A stretch of DNA of 64,000 nucleotides from NCBI GenBank assembly GCA_025716815.1, contig JAIXMN010000001.1, positions 1,860,001 to 1,924,000 on the forward strand, given 5' to 3'. Source of the DNA: Dichotomocladium elegans (Eukaryota > Mucoromycota > Mucoromycetes > Mucorales > Lichtheimiaceae). Positions 9,432 through 18,412 of the stretch are shown piece by piece. The notes under the pieces were generated by a model, which was not told the origin of the DNA, ran no database searches, and saw only the letters and a list, made by a program, of their open reading frames with translations. The number at the start of each line of letters is the position of its first letter. Within the stretch, counting starts at the first letter, position 1. The position numbers and the translations under genes are program-made.

Positions 9432-11631
9432 ATGGCCCAACCCCACCGCCCCGTCATTCCCGGAGGCATGCGCACTGGCCACAGCATTGACCGCACTGGC
9501 CGTATAATTGGGGTGAAATCGTCCATACGGGGCATCGGCTGGCGACAGCAGTACCGTGAACGTCTGTATCAGTTGGTTGACCTTGTCCACAACACCACAA
9601 CACAGGCGTACGCGTTCGCCAAATATATTTTCATCAACGAGGCAGCGCGCGATCCAACTTTTAACATCCAGGAAAACATCACGGAGAAGTTCTTTTCAGA
9701 AGTTTGGCTCTCCATGGTTAACAAAGCCGAACGCCGCACCCAAGGTGAAACTGCCCGCATCCGAGAACTAATTAATCGCCACAAGGATGAGTACCTTCGG
9801 ATATCCGGATACGTCAGGCCTACGTTCCCTTATTCCCAGCAATGTTCTTCTTACGAAGGCACCAAGATTTATACTGCTTACGTGAATAATGTCCACATGC
9901 GGTTCGGGCAACACCTTCGGCGTGTCATCAATGTCATCCTGAATCTTCGTCAGCGAAAAGCCGACCGCAAGCGAGAGTTAATCGCACAGGGCCTAAGCCC
10001 CGATCAAGTACGCCAGGACCTTTATGAAACCATCACCCGGCATGCCACAGGGTTCAAGCTAGCAATTGCCCGTCGAGGTGTTTTGAGGGAAGACATTAAC
10101 GCCGAACCTGGATTTCTTCGGGAAGCAATACGATATCCTACAACCTGTCTTAAACGCTTACCCCCGAAACCACCAATTCCAACACCAGAGTATCTATTAC
10201 GACGCCAAGGCCAATCCTGTTAAGCATTTCAACGCCTTCTTCCAGCTTGCACGCGTTTGTCAACAGAACGGAATACGCGGATTCAACTGTTTTCCACTTC
10301 GTCGCTCGTGGTCACCATGCTACATGGAGATCGATACGAAAATCCTTTGCTACCATATCCTGGGCTGCAAAATGGAATCCCACACAAGCAATATGGAGTA
10401 CTGGAGACATGTTGTAAACCTGAAATCAAGAGCTTTCAAACCCCAAGAATCCGAGCTGCTCCAATTCCATGGGACTATTCACACTGACGGCGTCGGTGTT
10501 ACTGTGTTCAAGAAGACAAATGGCCTTCAATCGGGTTTCGGACAGAGATTTGGCATCCAGAGCGAAGATATCGAATACGTCACCCCACAGATAGTCCGGA
10601 ACGAAGACTATAGAGGACAATGGGTCACCATTGATCCTGGCAGAAGGGACCTGTTGTATTGCGTTCATGAGAACTCGTCACCCGACAACCACCAGACCTT
10701 CCGATATACAAAGCAGCTTCAAGATCATACACGGAAGACCAAACGGTACCGCAGACTCCGAGAACGACTCAAGTTAGAGCGACCCGAGATCGCGTTGGCT
10801 CAGCAGAATCTATCTCAATTTCAAAGTCATACGCTTTCCGTCCCCAACTACGACGGATACCTCGCCGCCAAGAATCGGGTCTCTGTAGTTCTCAAGTCTT
10901 TCTACGCGACAACCACTACGAACCATCCGAACCCGCAATTTCTTTTTCGAAAACTTCGCCTGTCAGCGTTTTACAAGAAGCAGCAAGCAGATGAAAAGCT
11001 TCTCGACTCTTTGAATGCGAAGTTTGGCAGTAGGTCCGTTTTCGTGATGGGAAATTGGTCTGCGCCGCATACAAGATATCACGAGCCTATCCGTGGTGTC
11101 GGCTTCCGGCGGCTGTTGAAGAAGAACAATTGCAATATTTATTTGATCGACGAGTACAAGACAAGCAAGTGCTGCCCTGTATGTGACAATGAAAGCCTTG
11201 CTACCTTTAAAATGGTTCCTAATCCACGCCCATATCGACGACCCGACAATCCGCTCACGATCTGCCATGGCCTGCTACGGTATGAAGGACGGGCATGTTG
11301 TGTTATATTTCCAAAAGATTATAATACAGTATTTTGATGTTTCAATAGATGCACAAATCAAAACTGTACAGCAGGCATGGCAGAGCGTGTTTGTCAACCA
11401 AGGTTATGGAACCGGGATCTGGCGGCGGCTCTCAACATGCATCATATCCTCCGGGGTCTTCGGGAAGATGGTATCATCCCAGCAAGGTTCCAGAGAAGAA
11501 ATGCTGCACAAGCATCCGCAGCTGGTGGAAGGCCACACTCACCTGAACCAGAGCAGCGCAGCGTGAGACTACGACGGGCAAGGCCAGGAAGGCCACGAGG
11601 TGCACGCTCTGGCGGGTCGAGACGACCGTAA
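9432..11631 (+). CDS. Fanzor: eukaryotic TnpB-like RNA-guided nuclease, one intron, one frameshift
   Basis: Fanzor proteins are eukaryotic relatives of transposon-encoded TnpB and Cas12 and act as RNA-guided DNA nucleases. The frame opens at ATG 9432. The N-terminal part (to about 10125) is basic and helical. Near 10125-10130 the coding sense moves by one base: the first frame ends at 10222, while the downstream frame continues with family-like sequence (RGFNCFPLRRSWSPCYMEID). Catalytic features follow: IDPGRRD (RuvC-I Asp codon 10633-10635), GNWSAPHTRYHEPIRG, IDEYKTS with a Glu codon at 11152-11154, zinc knuckles CPVC and CTNQNC, and LWNRDLAAALN (RuvC-III Asp near 11416). An intron (11280-11348) splits the zinc finger; splicing CG|A restores CTNQNC. 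The tail is Arg/Pro-rich and ends at 11631. The frameshift could be real decay, a read error or recoding. Structured hairpins follow directly. Confidence 0.87.
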
Positions 11632-11639
11632 CCCCAACC

Positions 11640-11720
11640 AAGAATTTTCCGCGTCAGTTATCGCTGACGCACCCAGGATAACCACAGCCCTTCGGGGCAA
11701 GCCCCCTTCCTTTGGAAGGA
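11640..11720 (+). ncRNA. Candidate Fanzor guide-RNA scaffold, copy 2 (three tandem hairpins)
   Basis: Immediately 3' of the Fanzor stop codon: hairpin 11651-11670 (GCGTCAG, loop TTATCG, CTGACGC), hairpin 11687-11698 (GCCC-TTCG-GGGC, a stable UUCG tetraloop) and hairpin 11705-11719 (CCTTCC-TTT-GGAAGG). The first matches the copy 1 hairpin with an identical loop and paired changes in the stem. The position fits the omega/fRNA of TnpB and Fanzor systems. Function and boundaries are inferred. Confidence 0.55.
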
Positions 11721-12021
11721 CGGTGTGTTGTAAGTCAACGGGATTGGAGAAGGCGTAGTGTTTTCTGCAGACTAACAGGGTTTCATCCATGGATGCGAAA
11801 TCTTTTTACCTATTGATACGACAAATTTATATAATTCTATGCGACATTATTTTATCTTGTTTACGACATTTAAAGTACCAAATAATCCATGGAAGCAATA
11901 AAGTCCGATTCTTTTAAATATTTAGCTGTATATGAAGAACTAGGCCAATCTCTCTTTTACTGCATCCTCCCCGTTCCAACTTTTCCTTCCCGCCTATTAT
12001 CGACGCGTATGTGTGGCCTCC

Positions 12022-13473
12022 ATGATCGAGCTGACAGCCTATGAAGAGCGAGTCTTTGATCGCATTAACATGATTGGCATGTGGCTGGCCGTGGCTGTGT
12101 CCATACGCAACTTCTTTGTCTGTTTGCGCCAGTACCAGCGCACACATGGCAAAATGTAAGAGCATACCCCTCTCGACATTATGCAACCGTTATCGTTAAC
12201 TGGAGCCTCAAGTCACCTTGTTAATATCGGCCAAGTTACTGTATTCTTTATCCACAAGCTTTTGTACGGCATTATCCCTTTATTTGAAATCCAAACCTGT
12301 GCCTATTTCCCCTTGCTCGTATCGTAAGTCAATTTGCTTACAATTTGTCAGGTCCAACCATACTGATATAGTATGCAATGACAGCTTATGGCACCTGGGT
12401 AATGAGAGATCCTTTTTCTCCACAAAGTATAACGCGAATTCCCCTAGTACTATGTCTCTTAACACCCGCGCCCCCTTTTTTTTCTTAGACTATCTTCTGT
12501 TTTACATTGTCATGTTCATGCGTCTAATCATTCTCGAGCCCGATTTCCATTCGCGTTGGATCAAAATAGCTGGGATTGTACTCATTGTCGTTCGATTCTC
12601 GGTTTGGCCCTTTGAGTTGACCTATGTCAAGCTTCAGATTCAACTGATGAAACAGCCTGTGGTGTTGGGTGCCACCTGCTGGGCGGAGTGGTAGGCGTGC
12701 GCTGGTGTTTTTTTTTTTGGTGGGAAAAGAGGGGTGAAAGCCCAAGGGTGGCTTACTAATTTCTTATACGTAGGGGCAACGGTGTCATCGTTTGGAACTT
12801 TGTGAGCGATATCTTGGCCAATCTGTTCCTCAGCGGCATGTTTGTGCGCAGGTACAGAGTTTATATGTGTACGTGTCTACTGATGATAAACAAATACTCA
12901 ACGCCACCCTCCTTCCCGCTGCGGGGATGTCTATAAGGCTCTATCTACACATCCGTCAGTCAGAGACGGTCATGACGCGCCAAAATAGGGTCATTGAAAA
13001 GATCGCCCGCAAATCATTGATATGCTTTATTCTGACGTTCATCGTCAACCTGGCGATGAGTCTCTTGAAAGTTACCACCTTTGTTGGGACACGCTCTGAC
13101 GTAAGGCTGATGCAATCTGGTCGTATTATTGTGTGTCTTGCTAATCACATGCCTTGTAACGTTTTACCAGGCCTTCACTGTATATTTCGCTCTGATCGAA
13201 TCCACATTGCTTGTCGAGGCGCTGCGAGTCGATTACATGCGTTTACCGAGCCAGCAATTCTGCGAGCAATGCGGGTTCCCGGTCTGGCTGACGTCCAATG
13301 ATAAGAAGAAAAAAAATAACGAAGAATACCTAGAGATGTCGCTGAAAATGCCGGATTCGTTTGCTGCTGTGCCGTGTGATGGAGAAGACCAAGCTCAGGC
13401 AGGCAACTGCAACTCATCAGCAGACATCGCCCCTGCTTCGCGTCCGCACGGCACGAGTCTGTCGAATCATTAG
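12022..13473 (+). CDS. Uncharacterised multi-pass (about seven-helix) membrane protein
   Basis: I do not recognise the family. Starting at ATG 12022 (MIELTAYEERVFDRIN), splicing six short introns gives one continuous frame to TAG 13471-13473. Joins I used: 12155/12213 (I-H-L), GTAAGT near 12326 to CAG before 12351, GTAATG near 12400 to TTAG before 12490, GTAGGC near 12691 to CGTAG before 12774, GTACAG near 12852 to ATAAG before 12938, and GTAAGG near 13101 to CCAG before 13171. About seven hydrophobic helices are spread over the protein. The C-terminal tail of roughly 80 residues is hydrophilic, with a CEQCGFP motif and a lysine cluster, and is probably cytosolic. Seven helices with such a tail would allow a receptor-like or transporter-like role, but nothing specific can be claimed. 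Confidence 0.7.
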
Positions 13474-13577
13474 GTCCATGTTCAACAAGCGCCCATACCC
13501 CCAGACTCAGTCAACACCTTTGGTTTCAGTATCGCTGAAATGAACCGAGAGATTCAAACATTTGAAAGCATCAGCTA

Positions 13578-13600
13578 CGACAACACACACACACACACCA
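13578..13600. repeat. (AC)n microsatellite
   Basis: A short run of AC dinucleotides followed by CA-rich sequence to about 13630, in the 3' UTR/intergenic space after the membrane-protein gene. Confidence 0.8.
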
Positions 13601-13869
13601 CATACGCCCACGCGCACACCCATAGACATGCACATATATCCGTCTATCTATCTATATAACCCTACTTTATCTTTGATGTACATATACGCATAAAGAAGCA
13701 ATCACGCCGGCTGGACTAGCGGATGTAGAATGCACACAGTTTATCAAGTAATAGCGGGTATTTTCTGTACGATGTGCTGATGCGAGAGAGATAGCATGGA
13801 CATTTGGAATACAAGTTATTGTTGGAAGAACGCTTCACATTTGAGGAGGAGGACGTCAGACAAAGTATC

Positions 13870-15009
13870 TTATGATCTCGAAAACGAACTACTGTCGTAT
13901 TGATTGTGACGAAACACAGATGGAAAGGCAAAATTTTGGGATGGGCGCAAGGTACGGTCGTTCGCGGACAGCTCGTCATCTTGCATGAAAAACATGGGAA
14001 CGTCATCATCGGCCATATGACCGGTGCCTGCTGTTGTCGGGAAAGGTGAGAACGGGTCTTGGCCCTCATCGTCCAGAGACCGGAAGAGATGATTTGTAGC
14101 AGCAGTACGCTGGCCGGGGATTGTGATACCTCGTCGGCAGCAGTAGCTGTCGTCTTCATCGTCGCCGCCCATGCTGGTGCTGTTGCTGCTGCTACTATTA
14201 TCGCCGGTTTGCATCTTACCCAACAAGCTCGGACGCGGCATCGACGATGACGACGACAGCGACGACGTTAGGTGCCACTGCGACTGCTGAAGCGTAGGTG
14301 GTGGTGCCACTGGCAATAAGCTGCTATGGTTGCTAAAGAACGATCCGAATTGGAAAGGCGAAGACGAATATGCAGCTTGGCGTGGTACCCATGCGTCCAC
14401 CGCACTCGTTGGAACAGCCCCGACAACAGCATTGCTCTGAGCAATCGAGGGCGATGCGCCATGTATTAGGGCACATTTGTTGCCAAAGCGACAATTTCCC
14501 TTGAGAAAGTACTTGCAGATGGACGATTCCGAAGTCAGATCAAGTTGATTGTGCGAAAAAGGACAGTTGGTCCCAGCAGTACAGGCTCCTTGCTTATAGA
14601 ACTTGCACGGTACATGGGAGAGATTCGAATCGGTGGCTACCGTTCCGATCTTTTCTTTCAGTATTCGGCGTCGCTTGGTAACGTTGCCCGTACAGAAAGA
14701 AAGAAAGAAAGAAAAAAAAGAGAATGCGCGCGCGAAACCTTTCCCCGCTCTCTTCCCGACTTCCTCCTTTTCCCGGGACCAACCCATACCTTTGCGTTTA
14801 TTTATGCCAACGCTGCTGCTACTTCCGTTCGTCTTGTTAAAAGGGCGACTACGTTGCCGCTCATGAGAGGAAGTTTGGTGTGTCGTGTTGCGCGACAGTT
14901 TCACCTTCAAAGCCGGTGGAAGACTCGAGGGCGAACTCTTGGATAATTTACTCAGGCCCAGTTTTTCCGCGAGTTCTTCAAACTTCAATGGCGAGCCATG
15001 GTCATCCAT
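13870..15009 (-). CDS. Tandem CCCH zinc-finger protein
   Basis: A 379-codon frame from ATG 15009 to 13870. Two CCCH fingers, each C-x7-C-x5-C-x3-H, sit near the middle: CKFYKQGACTAGTNCPFSH and CKYFLKGNCRFGNKCALIH. Such fingers usually bind RNA, often AU-rich mRNA or nascent transcripts. The N-terminal region begins MDDHGSPLKFEELAEKLGLS and is followed by a Ser/Arg/Lys-rich stretch; the C-terminal half is Ser/Pro-rich with an acidic patch. Bases 14690-14800 form a pyrimidine-rich tract on this strand that reads as a Phe/Ser-rich run, and a GTATGG donor-like site precedes it. It may be an intron, but I found no acceptor keeping the frame, so I give the uninterrupted ORF. No orthologue assigned. 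Confidence 0.8.
   Translation of the reverse strand: MDDHGSPLKFEELAEKLGLSKLSKSSPSSLPPALKVKLSRNTTHQTSSHERQRSRPFNKTNGSSSSVGINKRKGMGWSREKEEVGKRAGKGFARAFSFFSFFLSFCTGNVTKRRRILKEKIGTVATDSNLSHVPCKFYKQGACTAGTNCPFSHNQLDLTSESSICKYFLKGNCRFGNKCALIHGASPSIAQSNAVVGAVPTSAVDAWVPRQAAYSSSPFQFGSFFSNHSSLLPVAPPPTLQQSQWHLTSSLSSSSSMPRPSLLGKMQTGDNSSSSNSTSMGGDDEDDSYCCRRGITIPGQRTAATNHLFRSLDDEGQDPFSPFPTTAGTGHMADDDVPMFFMQDDELSANDRTLRPSQNFAFPSVFRHNQYDSSSFSRS
14697..14718. repeat. (GAAA)n microsatellite
   Basis: About four and a half tandem GAAA units followed by an A-run, inside the CCCH gene. On the coding strand it reads as a polypyrimidine tract and may be intronic. Confidence 0.8.
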
Positions 15010-15169
15010 TTTCTAATGAGATGAAGAGGGCACAGTAATGAGGTCCTGCGTGCACTTCATGAAAAGGAAATAAAGCCGGCTCGGTCACATGTCATACAAA
15101 TATCGGGGTCATGCACCTGCTCGTAAAAGGTGTTACAGTTCGCTTTAACTTGATCTTTCAAAGTTCGCA

Positions 15170-16330
15170 ACCCCCCTGCCAGCTCTGAAGTCGCAGGATC
15201 ACAAAAATGAAAGCGCGTTTTGCCCAGAATACGCATGCTGATAAAAGAAAATGTCACATGCATCCGCCGAAAGATGTCGCTTCCATCTCTTCCTTATGAC
15301 TCTTTCTCTTTGATACGCTGTTGCATTCTACAAATATGGCCAACCTATGGACCATGTTGTTGACGAAGAAATGGACTCTCTGCAATCCGTCTGTTCTCGC
15401 ACTGAATACCTGCGTAGCATACCTTACAGACATAACTCTGATCTTACTATCACACACATTCCCAAGCGAAAGAAGGGGAGGGGGATCAAGCGCAGTTACA
15501 CAGCGTACACGGACCAAGACAAGGTCGTATTTTTCAAACTGATGTTTGAGAAGGTCTTGAGTGCAAAACAGCTAGGAATCCATGTTTGTTCAGCCCAGCA
15601 ATGGGCATTGCAGTACGGGAAAGACTCTGACAGCGTCTTTAATAAACCTAAAGCGAGGGGGTCGTTCGCGTATTGTCAATGAAGAGCAGAAGAGCGTTAT
15701 TTTAGATTGGGGTTGATGAGAATCCATCCATTGTTCTAGAGCAACCGCTTCAAAGATTCGAGTATCTGCAGCTTATCATTGAAAAATGGCTTGGCTTAAC
15801 CTGTAGACAGGAACAGCGCTGCGAAGATTCAAGAGCGCCTTGACTGTCTGTGCAGATAGGACAGGAACGACATCCCAACTTTAGACGAGGCTGGATTCCG
15901 TATTAATATGAAACGCAGCTTGGGTTGCTCCAAGAAAAGGGACTCCTGCAGTGGTCACAATACCAAAAGACATCCACAATCTTGGGAACAATCTCAGCAA
16001 CAGGCATCATTAAATGCAGCTTTAGACTCCCACAGTTCCCAATCAAGAAAAGAAACAGGGCAGGCCAATCTGAAGTTGCGAGCAGAGGAACTGTAACTGG
16101 ACATCATCTCAGCTTTCTTAAGGCAACAGTGGACGAGATGGATAAGCATGAACATATAAGGGCCTTTATTTGGTAATGGATAATGCACCCATCCATAAGG
16201 CTTGAGGATATCGATGTGCTTATCTTCCACCCCTACTCGCCTGAACTCAATCCGATCGAGCAGTTTTGGTCGGTTGTCAAGACCAATAGGCTACTCTTGT
16301 ACCATTCTGTCATCTTCTAATAATTCGGGA
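15170..16330 (+). pseudogene. Copy B of Tc1/mariner/IS630-like transposase, most complete but broken
   Basis: The N-terminal part (15347-15682) matches copy A, with IPKRKKG, IKRSYTAYTDQDKV and a helix-turn-helix-like KQLGIHVCSAQQW. After several frame breaks the catalytic DDE half follows: VMDNAPIHKA near 16175-16200 and FHPYSPELNPIEQFW near 16224-16268, the hallmark of the IS630/Tc1/mariner superfamily (final Glu codon 16258-16260). Stops and frame changes between about 15680 and 16170 show it is dead. The upstream 100 bp from about 15190 is shared with copy A. Terminal repeats were not resolved. Confidence 0.75.
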
Positions 16331-16881
16331 TCCTCTGTAGATAACAATATCAGCCTACAAGTGCCTCGAGAGGAGAGGATGTGGACTTTGGGTGGGACCA
16401 TGGTTTGGCTGTACCCGCGCAGGTCTCCCACCCCATGGCTTCATCGAGGTGCTTTTTTCTTCGTCTGCTTCTGACGCTGGTGTCATCGTCCCTCCTCGTT
16501 CCTTCCTCCAACTCTTTCGCCGTCGATGCTCTACAGCTCCGGCTCCTTCCTTTCCTTCCTGTTCCGCCATTGTTACCGCAATGGCACGCCTAGCTACCTT
16601 CGGGGTAAGTTGAAGAGTGAGAAGGGGGCTGATTTTTCTGTTCACTAACGAGTATGTCTCCAGCCTTCTTTATCCATTTTGCTTTATATGCGTCATAGTT
16701 TTCCTCTCTTGCGAAATTTATTTTGAAAATAAAGTGCCCGATGTAGTCAGTCGTTTTCCACAGCTTTATTTCTTGTTTAATAACTCGTGCGTAAATGTGT
16801 GCGTAAGAGTGAGAATGAGAGTTAGTGTGCGCGCGCGCGTGCGTTTTACGGCAAGACCGGGGATTTGCATAAGCCAGTAAC

Positions 16882-18412
16882 TCAGCGAGACCAGGATCGG
16901 CTACGGCTTGATCGGTAAGAATATCTTCGTCGACGGCTGTAGTAGGGTGATCGCGAGCGGCTGCGGCGTCGATAACGGCCACGGTCGCGGTAGCGACTAC
17001 CACCGCTGCCTCCTGGTCGCTTCTCACCCATATACTCACCCGGCGTAGGTGTGTGCGGGCGATGCGTCACTGAATAATCAACGCGGACAGGACGTTGGTC
17101 AATTTCCTAGAACATCGCTGACGTATGAGCAGAGTACAATATTGATTTTTTCCCTTTCAAGCCATTACCATGCCATTTGTCGCATCTCGTGCACGAGCAG
17201 CGTCTTGTACGTCTTGGAAATATACAAAGGCAAATCCTCGGGAGCGTTTATGCTATAAAGGAATTGGTGCATAAGCGCATGAAAAAAAGAAAATTCGCCT
17301 TGTTGGACTTACTCGATGATCATAGACTACAGTGACTTTCTCCAACTTGCCATATTGAGAAAAGATCTCCTCAAGGTCTGGTTCGCGTGTACGCAAATTC
17401 AAACCAAACACTCCCAAGATATTGGATGTCTCAGGAGCATCCTACGGCGCATAAGTACCAATGTCTTATGGAAAAGCAACTAAAAAAGCTGAACATACCC
17501 TAGTTCCATGGAATTCCTTCTGCTTTCTGGGTTACATAGCTATGTTAGTTTGACTTACGAGGGAAGAAAAAGTGCAATTGATCATTACCTTCGACTTCTT
17601 TCGACAGAACGCGACGCATAGCGGCGACGCGGTGGGGACCGACTGTAGCGGCTTCGGCGTGGGGAAGGGCTGTTTTGGGTGCTGGTCAGAATCTTGCAAC
17701 AGTAAAAAGGAGAGGAAAGGGGAGCGAAATCTTGTATTGACTTGAAGGGGAAACTTGTGGTTCAACTTGTCTTGTGCTTGTTAATTATTCCCAATGCCCC
17801 AGCTCTTGACGGTGCTTTTAAATTGCGTGTAATGGCAAAGCCCACAGAGCGGATTTGTTGGTCAACATGCGGTGTGCGCGTGTGTGTAAAACAATGGAGA
17901 GGATAGGTGGTTTTTTTGGGAGGGGGTGTTGGGACCACAGTCCACGAGAAGAGAGGTTATGTGATAGAGGGCAGAAATTTATAATGACTAGGCGAAGAAA
18001 CACAATCTCACCTTCTTCTCGAGTATCTGCCTCTTCTGCGATCGACGCTTCTCGATCTCGAAGCCGATCGCGATCGGTGGCGGCGACGAGAGCGTGAGGA
18101 TGAGTGACTAACGCTGCGGTATCGCGAACGAGGTGATCGGGAGCGCGAGCGCGATGGCGAGTGCGAGCGGGAACGCGAACGGCTGTAGCTACGGTTACGC
18201 TTTGTTGAAGGGCTTCTGCTGTAAGAGCGAGATCGCGAGCGAGGCGGGGGCGTGCGTGAGCGAGAGCGCGACGGATCTCTGTCAACTGCGTTTTCGGCCT
18301 GCGGCCCTGGTGGCAAAGTTTCGTTGTCAGTAGGTTTCCACTCCTAGCAATGAAAATCAGCATTTATAACTTGCATAGTGGTTGAACAATTGCGAACAAG
18401 ATGGCATACCAT
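16882..18412 (-). CDS. TRA2: Transformer-2 type SR splicing regulator (RS-RRM-RS)
   Basis: A nuclear splicing factor that binds GAA-rich exonic enhancers through one RRM. The layout is an N-terminal RS domain in exons near 18344-18008 and 17665-17585, one RRM, the linker HRPHTPTPGEYMG diagnostic of Tra2, and a C-terminal RS tail ending in RSRSWSR at TGA 16882-16884. RRM pieces: ILGVFGLNLRTREPDLEEIF near 17330-17440 and RNP1 RGFAFVYF near 17235. I place the start at ATG 18412-18410: that exon holds only the ATG, is followed directly by GTATGCC, and joins an acceptor before EWKPTDNE. This gives an ATG-only coding first exon. A start elsewhere upstream cannot be excluded. Opposite-strand and other-frame ORFs here are by-products of the RS repeats. 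Confidence 0.9.

Noticed and set aside
10080..10260. Intron that would explain the Fanzor frame change
   Set aside because: Family-like sequence is continuous across the shift in the second frame from about 10128, leaving no room for an intron; an indel fits better.
13870..15009. Intron in the CCCH gene between a GTATGG donor and the pyrimidine tract
   Set aside because: The only nearby acceptor (CCAAG) shifts the frame out of the zinc fingers, so I kept the uninterrupted ORF.
16355..16645. 96-codon minus-strand frame downstream of TRA2 (basic, Glu/Arg-rich)
   Set aside because: No domain, overlaps a plus-strand frame of similar length and the end of the transposase relic; likely chance.
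17818..18363. Long alternative frame (Ala/Arg-rich) across the TRA2 RS domain
   Set aside because: By-product of CG-rich arginine/serine codon repeats read in another frame.
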